In this document: positions 10,674 to 22,775 of the stretch, in pieces
How the letters are laid out: each line of letters begins with the position of its first letter
How positions within the stretch are numbered: position 1 is the first letter of the stretch
Origin: Macrotrachela quadricornifera
Lineage: Eukaryota; Rotifera; Eurotatoria; Philodinida; Philodinidae
Length of the DNA: 64,000 nucleotides
Direction: 5' to 3'
Assembly (NCBI GenBank): GCA_022393335.1
Contig: JAJEKB010021601.1
Span: 1,144,625 to 1,208,624, forward strand
Program-made: the position numbers and the translations under genes
The notes under the pieces: generated by a model
What the model was told of the DNA's origin: nothing
Database searches by the model: none
The model's input: the letters and a program-made list of their open reading frames with translations, nothing else

Positions 10674-12173
10674 ATGTATATTCTTTCTTCATTAAGACTA
10701 CCTTCTCGTAAATGTCAGCGTATTTCATCAAGAAGAAATTTTTTTTGTCTATTTATCTTTATTATTAGTTTTTCTTTCTTCATTATTTTTGTATATAATA
10801 CTTTATTATCAATGAATCTATTAGATCAATGTATGTATGATAATACTGAATGTTATTCTGATATAGATCAATCATTAAATCGTTATTTTAAAGAATATAA
10901 AGAAAAATATTCAATGTTATTAACATATCATCCAAAAATCGATTGTAATTATGGTCGATATTTATTAATAAATAATTCTAAATCATTACGTGTTCATGAT
11001 GGAACAGGATCTGTTTTAATGTGGTATTTAGGTTTATTAAATATAGCATATAAATTAAATTTAACTTTGATACATTTTGATTGGATTGCTGCACATTCAG
11101 ATGATGAAAATAATGTTGAAAGAGAAAATTATTGGTTATTTTATCATTGGCAAATACCTTATTCAGCTTATCAATCATGTCCAAAAAATTCTTCTGTTAG
11201 AAAAAATATTTTTTCTTATGATTTAATTTCAAATCAAACATTAGATCAACATCATCATGGTAAACAACCATTTACAATAAAATTTTATTTAAAAAATTTA
11301 TTTTCTCAATTTTTAATGAATCTTACAAATGAAAATGATGGTTTTACATTTTATTCAAGCCGAACATTAGCAATAACATCATCATTAATGGAATTAGGAA
11401 TTGTTATGGAAATTCGATGGTGGTTACAACATAGAAAATTATATAAGTATCCATATGAAGTTTGGGCTGGAATTTCAATTCCATCAAATTATAAACCAAT
11501 AGATTATTTTGCTTCTCTTAGTCAAAATCAATTATCGACATGTCCTGAAATCGATATTGAGAATAGTTTATTAATTGGTGTTCATATTCGTCAAGGTGAT
11601 ATAATTAAACGTGATAAACAAGGTCGAATTGTATTTAATGTTCTTCAACGTTATATATCAACTTCTGCTTATGTACCATTGTTAACATTTTTAATAAAAT
11701 CATTACCAAATGAAATTAAAAAACAATATTTTATAACAATATATAGTGAAGGTTATCAAAGTGATTTTAATAATATTCTTATGGAATTAAAAGAATTTTT
11801 ACCTGAATCACGTTGTCGAATATCATTTATGTTAAATGGACGAACTTCGGAAACATTTAATCATTTGTTACGTGATGATATTTTGATTTATGCATTTAGT
11901 ACATTTGGTTTAGCTTCAGGAATATTTAATAGTAGACAATTGAAGATAGGACCAATTCATAATCGACAACGAGTTCATGGAATGAGAAATTTTATCGGTT
12001 TAAATTTAGATTATAATCACACAAAATTTCAATTAACTAATGAAAAAAAAGATTTAATTCAACAAAGAATTCATTATATCTGGCAAGAAAAACAAAAACA
12101 AAAACAAACTTTTATTCCATTATGGTTAAATAATTATTCAAATGATTATCCAGAAAAATTTATGTTTATTTAA
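10674..12173 (+). CDS. Fucosyltransferase-like type II membrane glycosyltransferase
   Basis: A single 499-residue frame with no interruption. A short basic cytoplasmic tail (residues 1-23) precedes one hydrophobic segment (about 24-46), then a long lumenal domain with several NxT/S sequons: the layout of Golgi type II glycosyltransferases. The central motif IGVHIRQGD near residue 303 resembles the HxRxGD box of GDP-fucose-using GT-B enzymes (alpha-1,2, alpha-1,6 and protein-O-fucosyltransferase superfamily), where the Arg contacts the donor diphosphate. A later SxxFGLASG segment around residue 412 fits the C-terminal donor-binding half. I infer a Golgi fucosyltransferase-like enzyme; the acceptor sugar and linkage cannot be deduced. 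The first ATG is used because an in-frame stop precedes it. Repeats flank the gene, and a TACA microsatellite follows its stop. Confidence 0.72.
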   Translation: MYILSSLRLPSRKCQRISSRRNFFCLFIFIISFSFFIIFVYNTLLSMNLLDQCMYDNTECYSDIDQSLNRYFKEYKEKYSMLLTYHPKIDCNYGRYLLINNSKSLRVHDGTGSVLMWYLGLLNIAYKLNLTLIHFDWIAAHSDDENNVERENYWLFYHWQIPYSAYQSCPKNSSVRKNIFSYDLISNQTLDQHHHGKQPFTIKFYLKNLFSQFLMNLTNENDGFTFYSSRTLAITSSLMELGIVMEIRWWLQHRKLYKYPYEVWAGISIPSNYKPIDYFASLSQNQLSTCPEIDIENSLLIGVHIRQGDIIKRDKQGRIVFNVLQRYISTSAYVPLLTFLIKSLPNEIKKQYFITIYSEGYQSDFNNILMELKEFLPESRCRISFMLNGRTSETFNHLLRDDILIYAFSTFGLASGIFNSRQLKIGPIHNRQRVHGMRNFIGLNLDYNHTKFQLTNEKKDLIQQRIHYIWQEKQKQKQTFIPLWLNNYSNDYPEKFMFI

Positions 12174-13533
12174 TTACATACATACATACATTTATTACTT
12201 AAAATTTTAATTCAACAAGTAGTGCTCGCCGCTACGATCCACTTGACCCTCGACTGAAATTTAATTAACTATTATCTAGTAATTCTGTTGAAACTTTGTT
12301 TTTGACAACTGTCTTTGTTCAAATACGCATGGTCAGAAAACTCAAATTTCCCGTTAACAAATGTTTATATAAGTGGATGTAACTATTTGATATTCGTCTT
12401 CTCTAATGTAATACGTTTTAAGCAGCGCGTAGTCGGTCGTCGGCGTCCCTACGGTCCGCCACTCCCGACTACTTGATTTTGCATATTATTTAGGTCTAAC
12501 ATAATATAGGGCGCTATTTTCTTGCTTGAAATATTCTGTAAAACTACCTTAAAAATTATAAACAATAGTCATGTTCGGTAGATGGCTTCAGCCGACTCAA
12601 TCATCAGGGTACAACGTAAAAAAAGTAGCAGCATGCTAACCAAAGTACTCACACGTTATACAGTTTGACAGTTCTCAATCTGTGGTATCGTGACCAATCA
12701 CTCAATGAATAAATTCATCAAACCCCTCGAGACACTTTGTGAAAATACGTTTAATTCGAATCTATCAAAACAGCTCCTCATCGGTGTCCCTGCGGTTCGC
12801 CACTTCCGACTGGTCCTTGCAATCAGCTATGGAATATCTATTGTTCTCAAAACTATCTACCAGCTCTCTTGATCGACAAAAACCAAGTGACACTTTTTCA
12901 GGTGCCGACATGACATTCAAATATCTCGACTGCAGAAAACCTTGAAAAAAAACTTTATGAAGAATGAATATTTTTTACAAAAATAGTAGATTTTCTTTAA
13001 TTAAAGTCCTTTAATTCAGCGACAAACATATATGCACACGTATCTACTTGTTTTATTTGATACGATTGTCCGTTCAGGCGGGAAAATAACAATTCTCTGT
13101 ACCTGAAGTCGGAATTCTTTGACAAATTTCTTGGGGCAAGAAGAAACGAAACATTGGCTCTCATTAGTTTTCCACTTGTTCGATTTCTTATTGTTTTCGA
13201 ACTTCATACACTTAAGACCTTGTTGTATTTTAACCACGTGCTGCAATTTCCTGACATCTATAACGACCATATGCAAACTGTCTAGCTCCCTGCATTATAT
13301 CTCGAAAAGTGCTAACTAAATGTGTGAAAAAAAAGCCTACACAGTTGACCACTGAACCTTTTGGTAAAGGACAAGTGGCGGTAAGGTCATTTTTTCGCTC
13401 CCCATATTATTCAAAAAGAATTACATATTCGGAATTAGCATTAAATTCTGAGTAAAATGAGATATTTTTTTTGGAAAAGAGCGATTTTCATTTTTCACGG
13501 TTCATTGGGCACCTATGGGAGACCCAAGATATA
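12174..13533. other. Non-genic interval with a repeated GC-rich motif
   Basis: A GC-rich phrase GTCGGCGTCCCTACGGTCCG at about 12438 recurs in altered form near 12781 (GGTGTCCCTGCGGTTCG). Around 12431-12474 the ends AGTCGG and CCGACT can pair into a hairpin. Short ORFs on both strands at 13016-13319 overlap each other and have no recognisable domain. Confidence 0.4.
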
Positions 13534-13712
13534 ACCATGATCCTGAAATTGGCAATTCAAGAAATTTTCTTAAATTGCTTCATTTTCTAGAAATCGTTGA
13601 ATTCTACTACCTCTGTTAGGGTGAAGCATGCCTTCACCCTAACTATCGAGAATGTCTTGGAATTCAAGGAATTCTAGAAATTTGCTTGAGTTGCCAATAT
13701 GTGGATCATGAT
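13534..13712. mobile_element. 179-bp foldback MITE with TA target site
   Basis: The outer ends ACCATGATCC and GGATCATGAT are inverted, followed inward by ATTGGCAATTCAAG and its complement. The centre is a near-perfect hairpin, GTTAGGGTGAAG / CTTCACCCTAAC, at about 13617-13643. TA flanks the element at 13532-13533 and 13713-13714. It lies directly against mariner transposase debris. Confidence 0.75.
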
Positions 13713-13719
13713 TACTACT

Positions 13720-13990
13720 GAAATATTTCAAAAGAATCAGCTATCGCAAATCTTTGCTCTTTATTATCGCAATGCACTTCGATTGAGAAAAATGAAAAAA
13801 AAATTCAATATTCATGTTGAAACAATTTTCCAACGTTTATCGTCAAAGACCATTGACTACCTAATAGTCCTGATCTTAACCCATTAAGTTTTTGTATTTA
13901 GAATAAAGTTTTTAAGATCATCAATTGGTATAAAGTGACATCTAAAGCAACAATAATCCAAGAATTAAAAATGTTGTGTTTGATAGTTGT
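13720..13990 (+). pseudogene. Remnant of a mariner/Tc1-type transposase C-terminus
   Basis: In the frame starting at 13866 the translation gives SPDLNPLSFCI, then a stop, then NKVFK. This matches the SPDLNP(I/L) block containing the last catalytic Asp of mariner/Tc1 DDE/D transposases. Upstream, in another frame, NALRLRKMKKKFNIHVETI resembles the alpha-helical region before it. Stops and a frame change make it non-functional. The assignment rests on one short but characteristic motif. Confidence 0.5.
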
Positions 13991-15164
13991 GCTTCTTGAA
14001 CGAATATATTGTATCACATGTTACAAAATGATAGAAACTATTTAAGATAATAAAAATATCTACGTTTTTTAGAGATTTTCACGAGGAATCTTTTGCTAAG
14101 AATTGTTTTTCTTGAACAGTGAGATATGAATGAAATATATGCAAATTACTGAGAGGTTCAGTCTTTATGCATCACCTGTTATTATTATGGATAAACCACA
14201 AGAAAAAAGCAAAACATAGTCGATAAATAATCTTAAACCGATGCTTATCAAAAACGCAAAAACCAAGAATAAGATGCGCTTCTATTATCATATAAAATAT
14301 TTATTATCATATTCAATTGTCTTTATTATTCTGTAACTATCAGATCTAGAAGATCGACATAATCTATTAAAATTCGTTTTTATTTTCACATCGATAAATT
14401 GACTCATGTCAAATTGAAGTTTAAAAATATGTTATTCATAAGATTTTACAACACGAATAGATAGATTTTTTCTTTTAAGATGAGTAATAATTATTTTCTC
14501 CATGCCGAAATTAAGTCATTGGAGTTATATTAAAAATAAAACTTTTCAAAACTGCAACTTATCTGTAATACATGTTGTAGATTAAGTTGTTTAATAAGTA
14601 GAAAAACATTTTAAAAATACGAACGAAATCTATCGGTTAATGATGAGAAAAATATTGAATATGATCAAATAAAATAAATAAATGATAATATACTGAATTT
14701 TAACTTTATAAAATAATCTAATTTCTCATATATTTTGCCTCACATTTACATCCGTCAAAATTAGTAAAAAAAATTTGATTTTCAAGAATAAAAACACTTT
14801 TTCATCAAAAAATCGAGATCAAAGGTTTACTGTTTTGATTTATGACTCTGTATCTAGTTAACATAGTAATATAGATTTTATTTAATAGAAAATCACTAAT
14901 TGAAGGAAATATTAATAATAGTGTTTCATCACTCCATTTGCGTTCTTTTCATATCGAACAGAAATTTATATAGACGAGAGAGATTCATAAAGCGCATAAC
15001 AGACTCAATAAGAAAAATAATAACATACAGAGAATAAGAGTAATAAAATCAAAGACATATATTGCAATGTATCAGACAAAAAATATGACACATCGAATCG
15101 AAATGCTTTAATTATTATAAGGATAATTGCGTGTCGTGTATAATTAAATATATTGATTTATTTC
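13991..15164. other. Non-genic AT-rich interval
   Basis: No exon, repeat array or inverted repeat of note was seen. The right end lies downstream of the multi-TM gene that follows and probably includes its 3' untranslated region. Confidence 0.5.
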
Positions 15165-15960
15165 TTATAATCGATTGTTATCTCGATGACAGACCAAACA
15201 AAATCTTATTGTTATAGAAGATATTACCATAGATATTGGCATGAATACGGGCATCACTAACAATAGACTGATATTTGTACGAATAAGTGATGAACGAAGT
15301 GAATTCTGTTTTTCTTCTTTATCAAGAAAACGAGAGAACGAGATGATAAGTATTATAGCGAACAGAATGACTGAAAGCCATACCAACAATAACAACAACG
15401 AGAACCAAACTTTAAAATATTGATCACATCTTATAGTAAATAAAGCAGAAATCGTAGGTGTTACAATTACTTTGAACACAAGAATGATGCAAGCCAATAT
15501 GAAACTGTACATGATAAGACTATATTGATAATGATTGTCAGACGATATATGATTAACCGATGGCCAATCCATACCAATTAATATCAACTCAGGCAATACA
15601 GTAGAACCAAGCAAAAAAATACAATAAATACACGCGCAGATGACCTTCAGCCATAATGGCATGGGTGTAGGGCACATGGAGACTAGAGAGCAAAAAGAAA
15701 TATTAAAGATGTTTCATCGTCATCTTCTAGAAACTTTCAATCATTGACTAACAAAGACTCTCGCCCATCTAGGAAAAATACATAACCTATAATGGACTAA
15801 ATAGAGAAAAGATGTCTAACAAAATAACGAGAATCTCCATATGTAATATCCTACCTGATGACCACAATAGATGATGAGAGGAAATAAGAAAAAAATAATA
15901 AATAATCAGAAAAGAGAAAAAGATCAAAGACAGAATATATGCTAGAGTGTGAGTTGACAT
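15165..15960 (-). CDS. Small multi-pass membrane protein (207 aa), function unknown
   Basis: Two exons. Exon 1 (15855-15960) starts at ATG 15960 with MSTHTLAYILSLIFFSFL and ends at a CAG|GTAGGA donor in phase 1. Exon 2 (15165-15682) follows a CTCTCTAG acceptor and keeps the frame to its stop. The 172-nt intron is longer than most here. About five hydrophobic segments are visible: one in exon 1 (residues 7-27) and four in exon 2, including an I/L/V-rich run near FSLLLLLVWLSVILFAII. A charged loop (FLDKEEKQNSLRSSLIRT) separates the last two. The C-terminus ends CLVCHRDNNRL. No family is recognised; it might be a partial GPCR-like or tetraspan protein, but no diagnostic motif is present. If exon 1 were wrong, the ORF would start at 15677. 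Confidence 0.6.
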
Positions 15961-17234
15961 TTAGAAGTGACACCTGTAGACGTTAACACACTTATTTATT
16001 CTCCCACATTATCATGACGAAAACGGCTAATTTATCTAAAAATCCACTTAAGTATTGGTCTTTCTAGGAGAACAATATCATCACTAAATTTAGTCACATC
16101 AAAAGAGAAAGAAAAAGAGCCAACTTTTCAATACATTTACACACTTTAAATTATCAACATCGCTCGACAATAATCTTACTAAATTTTTGAAAACTACAGA
16201 AATATTTTAGTTGAAGAAAAGGAAAATAAGACTTAATCTTCTTACATAGCTTCTATCAGGATGATTACGTCGTACTATCAATTATAAAATAATATATTCT
16301 CATCATCAAAATGTAATGTAATCTATTCTAAATGTATAGAACATTAAATACTTCTGTACACAATATATATATATATAATAATGCGTCTTTATATCCTCTC
16401 ATTCTCCATTCTTGTGATAAGACATACACAATATGACTGTAAGTGGGTAATATACATTTTTCTTATTTTTGTGTTTTTTCTCTTTCTCTTTTTTCTCCTT
16501 TTCTTTTTAAGACGACTGACTGTATGGAGTGCAGCAATGCACAAAATGCTTTTAAGTAGCTTAATTGCCATGATAAATTCTTCTTTTTCTTCTCGATCCA
16601 TAAGTTAAATTTAAGTCAGCCCTTCATTCTCAGCATTTATCCGTCATTTTAAATGAAGAAAAAGACTACTAGATTCATGAGAATGTGGTGAGTGCACATG
16701 TGAAATCTGTTTTTCAAAACTCGATTTCATTCGGGAGATATAAGAGAAGAAAAAAAGATAATTAACAGCTATTAATTTTCTTTTATTTAATTATTTTTCT
16801 GTATGACTTAATTTCATCCATGAAAAAGTCTAGCACTTTAAAAAGAATTTCGAAATGATTTACATAAATCAAATAAAATAAAAAGAAGGATAATATCTTG
16901 CCAAGAGCATATTGACATATTGATTTTGATACATCATTCAAAGTAATTCTACAACAAGAATGGAAATTAACTCTATCGATTTCATACTATATTTGTTAAA
17001 AAGAATTAATAAATAAAAGAATATATTGATCGGAGATTTTTACATTCCTATGTATTAACTTAATGTATTGTTTTTTAGTCTTTATAATCCATTCTAAACA
17101 AGCTTGGTTAAGAGAGCTTTAGCATTACGAAGTACCTGGAGTCACCCGTGTTTTTTCTATTCAAGCTATGCATGAGTGATAGTCTAGTTCTCTTTTCTTT
17201 TCGTTCTATACTTTGTCGCAAATTTCTCGTGACT
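15961..17234. other. Non-genic interval with TA microsatellite
   Basis: A short TA run occurs near 16366-16378. ORFs at 16381-16608 lie on both strands over a T-rich/A-rich tract and look like composition artefacts. No supported exon was found. Confidence 0.45.
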
Positions 17235-17800
17235 AAATGGTCAATCGAACGAACAAACATATCAAAGGGCTACTAATCAGTATGTTCCACAAGTTGTACC
17301 ACAGTTATATCATCAACAACAAATGTACACTGCTTTAAATCAAGGAATGCAATAATATATATCACCGACCATAAATTAACAAGTCACGTATCATCATCAA
17401 CAAGCATCACTGTGCTCTTAGTACATACCATCAAATAATTTTGCTCCTTCACCATTGATGAATCAGTCGATGATAACGTCTACTCCTCTACACTAACGAA
17501 TGTGAATAATCAGATGGAGCAAGTGGCCAAGAAGCAAATTGAATATGTTAATTTATTGTGTGATACAAACGATAATCATCAATCTCCTCGTCGCCGAGAC
17601 TCTCGATAAAATATATTGAAGAAAATAAAACAGTATAACACAAAATAGCCAATCTAAAACCATTTATATCGTCTCATAAGAAAAATGTACATGAAGTTGA
17701 AGTTTCATTTGCAGTTTGCCGTTTTCCAACTACACGACATCCTTTCTCTCCATTTGTACTTGCATTTAAAATAATTTTAAAAGAAAAGATCGTAATTAAG
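17235..17800 (+). pseudogene. Q-rich coding relic (possibly gag-like), broken
   Basis: In one frame from about 17250 the translation reads NQYVPQVVPQLYHQQQMYTA, then a stop. After further stops come QVTYHHQQASL and PSNNFAPSPLMNQSM. A frame change gives NVNNQMEQVAKKQIEYVN and then QSPRRRDSR before a stop near 17610. A basic segment follows. A Q/N/P-rich start, a helical middle and an arginine-rich tail are compatible with a retroelement gag or a low-complexity cellular protein. I cannot decide between them. At least three stops and one frameshift argue for a dead copy. Confidence 0.35.
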
Positions 17801-17855
17801 AGAGGACTTACACGAACCACTCGAGAATTTTAGAAAAAAGTTTTTAAAAAACATG

Positions 17856-18640
17856 GGCCGACAAAATTTTCTTATCAATTCGATAGAACAAAGAAATCTG
17901 CACAAAATCTGTCTGGAAAAATAACGTAAAAGTATGCATATAGTAGTTTAATTTGGGTCAAAAGACTACATTTCTATACAATTTTCTGTTATTTTCGAAA
18001 TAAGGGAATATAAATTTGAAATTTGAGCAAAATTATTCTTTGTAGATTTTTTGTCATGGTTGGATAGAGATTGTCGAATCACTACTAAAAATCTTGCCTA
18101 TATTTCTCAGGGATTTTTCCATGAAAAGATGCCAGTGTCCTCCGAGATCATTTTGTATGCTCCTGGAGATCATGATCCTATTAATTGATAACCCGTTGTA
18201 TCTTCTGGTCTTATTAATTTTTTATTTCTAAAATCTGCTTTCTCGAAAACTCAAAATAAAATACTTTAAAAAAGTAGCAACGATTCTAAATATAAAACAG
18301 GGCAGTATAATGTACAGAATTTCAATAATAATATTACTATAAGGTTATATTTAGATATAAAGATACTATTGAATATTCTTCTTAGAAATATTGGTCTAAG
18401 AATATTAAAGGCAATTCGACAATCTCTATCCAATCATGGCAAAAAAATCTACAAAGAATAATTTTGCTTAAATTTCAAATTTATATTCCCTTACTTCGAA
18501 AATAATAGAAAATTATATAGAAATGTAGTCTTTTGATCTAAATTAAACCACTATACGCATACTTTTACATTATTTTTTCAGATATATCTTATTCAAATTT
18601 CTTTACTGTATCGAATCCATAAGAAACTTTTGTCTGTAAA
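17856..18640. mobile_element. Foldback element with about 230-bp inverted arms
   Basis: The left arm (about 17862-18090) and right arm (about 18405-18635) are inverted copies, matching through GACAAAATTTTCTTAT..., TTTGGGTCAAAAGACTAC and GGATAGAGATTGTCGAAT. The intervening 310 bp carry no coding signal. The ends are not sharp and no clear target duplication was found. It adjoins the Q-rich relic. Confidence 0.7.
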
Positions 18641-19350
18641 AAAAAACACGAAAAACATCATGAAAACTCTGATAATCACGGTTAGAGTTATCTTAAGGAT
18701 ACACGTAAAAATGCATCATTTAGATATTTTAACAATCATTAGAACAGATATTGAGGTATTTGAAATTCTTATATTCGTATTTATCTTCATTTCGTGCAGT
18801 AAAGAACATAAATGATAGAAAAAGATGTGCCTGATTCGAAAATTGACGACCCAAGAAGAACATACTGCTTAGAGCTGGAATTTTCAAGATAGTCTTAGGA
18901 TTGTTAGATTTGAATGTAGACAAAATTTAAAACCTAAGCTATATAATCTGTTTTTTGGACACATACCCACGTCTAAGCTATAGTTTCAGTGAAATAGCTA
19001 GAATTCATAGTCAAAAGATGGAGTCAATCAGTGCCCCACATTTGTACATACACGCTTGTTAGTTCAAATTTTATCTCATAAATAATTCTTCTCATATCTA
19101 TAGTCGATAAAATATTAAAAATTTAGAGATTTCAACATATAAAATTTTTTTATAACCCTTGTTATTCAGTATTGAAGGATCCCATTTTCGACAAGCTTTC
19201 ATTTGATATGAAATTCATTATTTACTCTATTTCAAAGAATAGCAATATCATTCCTCCCTGAAATAATATTATTTTCAATGTATTAGAATAGTATAAATCT
19301 AAATTTTAATATGAGTCTAGTGTCATTTATTGTCATTTCGCTGATAAATA
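18641..19350. other. Non-genic interval
   Basis: Short ORFs on both strands at 18630-18923 overlap and show no domain. Nothing further is supported. Confidence 0.4.
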
Positions 19351-19621
19351 TTATTTGAACAGACTTCCAGTAGTTTGGTTACTCGATGGTTTTTGATAGC
19401 ATGGTGTGACATCAAAATAAATGGTCATTTGTTTTCCATCGTCTGTCTCAATTGTCGTCCGATCATAATTTCGTCCCTGATCAATTATCATTGTCTGTAA
19501 TTTGAGCACATATCCAGGAAAATGATTTCTAAGCCATTTGCGTTCTGCTTCTAACGCTACTGATGTATCTGTATCTTCAAGAATAATAGATGTTGCAGGC
19601 TTGAAACCATCTCGTATGCCT
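19351..19621 (-). CDS. Terminal exon of an unidentified gene (partial)
   Basis: Minus-strand reading after an acceptor-like TTCTAG (AG at 19622-19623) stays open for about 90 residues to a TAA at 19351-19353. The sequence is convincingly protein-like: it contains GFKPATSIILEDTDTSVALE, ERKWLRNHFPGYVLKLQTMI, RTTIETDDGKQMTIYFDVTP and CYQKPSSNQTTGSLF. A compact alpha/beta fold is plausible, but no family is recognised. I could not find the preceding exon within the next kilobase upstream. It may therefore be a 5'-truncated copy or have a distant upstream exon. Codon use matches the nearby intact genes, and no stop or frameshift is present in the part seen. Confidence 0.5.
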
Positions 19622-20043
19622 CTAGAATAATTCTTAATACATTAATTAATTTAAAAAGAAATTGCAACAACGTAAGAATTTCATTAATACTGTAACTTCT
19701 TATGCACGGAAAAGCAAGAATCAGTTAAAATTTACTAAATGTTTTTCTTAATTATTTTTCATTTTCTGCAGAAGTTTTGAAAATCGAAGTGGTAATATGA
19801 ATTTTTACAATTTTTATCGAAAAGGAAACTTGGGACGAATAATTCTAGTTTTACTGAAGTACTTTTCATGATCTAGTGTACATAGCTATCTGCCATATTT
19901 CTTTTATGTTTTAGCATCTAGATTTTTTTGGATGATCGGTTCTTCTTCTTGACTATATTTTATCTATATAGTAATAGAAGGAATCCTTGCTGAAATGCAA
20001 TAGATTGTAATAAAATAGCTTTTAGTCAATCATATTTCAATAG

Positions 20044-20165
20044 ACTTTTTCACCACTGTCAGAAAGGCAAAACACAATGGTGTTCCGGCTAATCTGAATA
20101 TTAGTAGAGGTCGTGTCTTGAATGGTTTAGATTACATCATGCTTCATCCATATAGAAGTAGATAA
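20044..20165 (+). pseudogene. Isolated exon-like fragment, function unknown
   Basis: After an acceptor-like CAATAG the frame reads TTVRKAKHNGVPANLNISRG then RVLNGLDYIMLHPYRSR and stops at 20163-20165. Balanced composition and the absence of low complexity argue for real coding origin. There is no donor, no partner exon and no recognised domain, so it is treated as a fragment. Confidence 0.3.
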
Positions 20166-22775
20166 GTGTCATTATACTTACTTCAAATGAGTCATTTGAT
20201 TGTTGGAACTTGCTAGAACTGGAAATTTTATATGTAATAATGAGAGATCTAGAAAACCAAGGAAATATTGTTGTTTACTGAAGCAAATGTAACATATAGC
20301 TTCATCCTTTTATTCCTTCTTACCATGGAGAAATCAATGATTCTGTGGAATTATACTTTGATCACCTCATCCAAAATACACTAAGAGCAGAAACTAAGTT
20401 AGATTGTTTCACTAATCTGCGAAACTCACTTTCAACCAAGTATGAGTGTTACTTTATTTTTATGGTCAGGATATTAATTCCAAAATTGACTGTGTCTTTG
20501 CATAATTGTCAGCAGATACTGCTCACCCAACTCTTACGGCAGAAACAAAGCTTTTAGGGTACTCTCACGTTCTCAATATATAGTACTTCAGTACCTAAGG
20601 ATGCTCCCAAAGGCTATGTTCCTATTGTGACAGTGGACCGACCAGTGCATGCAGACAGACATGTAAAACACAGCCGATTTTGGATTAAGATCCTAACTAA
20701 AGCTAAGGAAATTTATAAAGAATTAATAAGGCTAATCACATATTGAAATATGTTCTCCTCCTTTCGACTTCAAATTGCACATTAGAATTTCATTGAAGTC
20801 TGCCTATGATCGTACTATTTAAATGAAAATAGTGCGAACAACAGTTCAAATAATTCCAGTTGATTACTGTGATTGTCATATTTTTTAGTACGAAGAGGAA
20901 AAAACTTTATCAGCTCAAATGAGTAGATCATCGACTTCTGCTCATCTCAAGAAAGCTGAAGATTTTTTACGCACGTTGCTACTTTCGTGTGAGCTGTCAT
21001 ACACCTACTCTTAAACGAAATTCAAAATGTATTATTAAACGTTTGATCTATTGAATTATTCTTTCGGATTGAAGTTATAGATTTTTCTGACTGAAAAAAT
21101 AATAAATATCTCATGCAAAAAGAAGGCTAAAAAGATGAAATAGAAATTTTCAAATGGTCCACTTTCCGTATATGGCAGAAACTGATGTTTGTTAATGTAT
21201 GTGACGATTGTACAAAATGAAAAGAAAAAAAAAGTAAGCAATAAGACTAAACGCGTTCTTTACCTTCTTTCTTACTGTGCTTCACTCGAACGAGTGATTG
21301 TTTGTTTGATAGTCGTTGCTTCTCTCTTTGACACATTGTTATTTTATTCTTTACATAATGGTGCACTTATTATTGTAACAATCTCAATGTCCTTGACTGA
21401 TTGCAAAATATCGTTCTCCTCATGTTGATTTTATACATAAAATCAAACTGTACACATATTAATGTTGATAATTTTTCAAGAAATACGAAGGTACTACAGA
21501 TTTTCTGTGTCAGTTGATGAAATCTAGATTAAATTTTCATAAATATTGCTCCAAGAATATCTTGGTACTATATTTTCATTTTGTTTAATATTTTGATAAC
21601 AATACTATATTTTTTTCATAAAACAGTGAATGAAAGACAATAGGTATATCATATGGAACGTATATATACACAGGTTTGGTTTATCTATGTTTTTCATTTC
21701 TCTAATGTTTTTATCCATAGTGAAATAGCAACACAATGATACTGGTAGAATTGAGTACTTTGTTATTTCTTCTCGTTCAAGTATGAATGAGCATAAAATG
21801 AAAGAAACAGAGGAAGCAAAAGATGAAGAATAAAGAGAACAAGAAGAAAGAATAGGAATTTTATGTATGTAATTTACCTGTTTCATTTTGTTTACTGTCT
21901 ACTAATGGCAGCATCGCTGAAAAAGTGTTGCAAAAAATAATAATAAAAATAAACCATGAAAGAGTATTCTCCAACTTAAATTGTTTCTTGAATTATTCTC
22001 AATAAAATTAAACAAAAATCCGCTAAAAAATAATATAATTCTACGAACACAGATTTTTTTTATTGAAAATATTTCTTTGGACTGGGATTTATGCAAAAAA
22101 TGCTGCTAGGCTCTTTGCATTGCATAATGAATATTTCTTTTCCAACTAGCGCCATACCACCAAAACTAAGCTTAAGAGGTTGAAAAGCTCGGTATTCTCT
22201 CGGGATATCAAGTACAAACTTAGGTGAGACTCAAAATAGTTCCGCCACCCTTAATTTATTGCATAGCGCGATGTTTCTCCTTGAGACAATCAAGACAATG
22301 AAATCTCTCAACTAAGACAGAAAGCTTTTATTTTCTTTGCTGCCTGATTTTCTAATAGCAGCCGGCACAAATGTTTTCGTTATCTTCGAGCTTGCTGACT
22401 GTTATCTCTGGTTTGTTTTGAGCTACTCTAATGGTTATACCAGGAAGAAAAGATCATACATGACTTTCGCGAAACTGCAGAATAGTCACTTCATTCTAGG
22501 TGATGTAACAAACAGAAAAGAGAACAATAGACTATCACAGAATGAAAAGGCAAAGACGTACATTTGTTGAAAGACAAATATACAGGAAAATGAATCTGTA
22601 GAGATACTCAGATATAAAATCGAATCATGTGGAATGTGTTAAGGAACTCTTCTTTTCCGATATTTGTCAAAAATGGTTCGATAAAAAATTTTGAAACTTT
22701 TATATATTAATAAGAGTCACATTTATTTATAAATTATCAACATACAAAAACAAAAATGCTCATTTTCAACAAATA
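20166..22775. other. Non-genic interval with repeat debris
   Basis: Around 20465-20500 a phrase GGTCAGGATATTAATTCCAA resembles phrases near 36650 and 36845. At 20560-20610 a pair of the GTACCTAAGG-type minisatellite units seen at 4.9-6.3 kb occurs. ORFs at 21056-22096 overlap on both strands and have no domain. An AATAAA on the minus strand near 22722-22727 lies about 50 bp downstream of the F-box gene stop and could be its polyadenylation signal. Confidence 0.4.

Noticed and set aside
16381..16608. ORFs on both strands over a pyrimidine-rich tract
   Set aside because: Low-complexity F/L and K/R runs on opposite strands; no splice or domain support.
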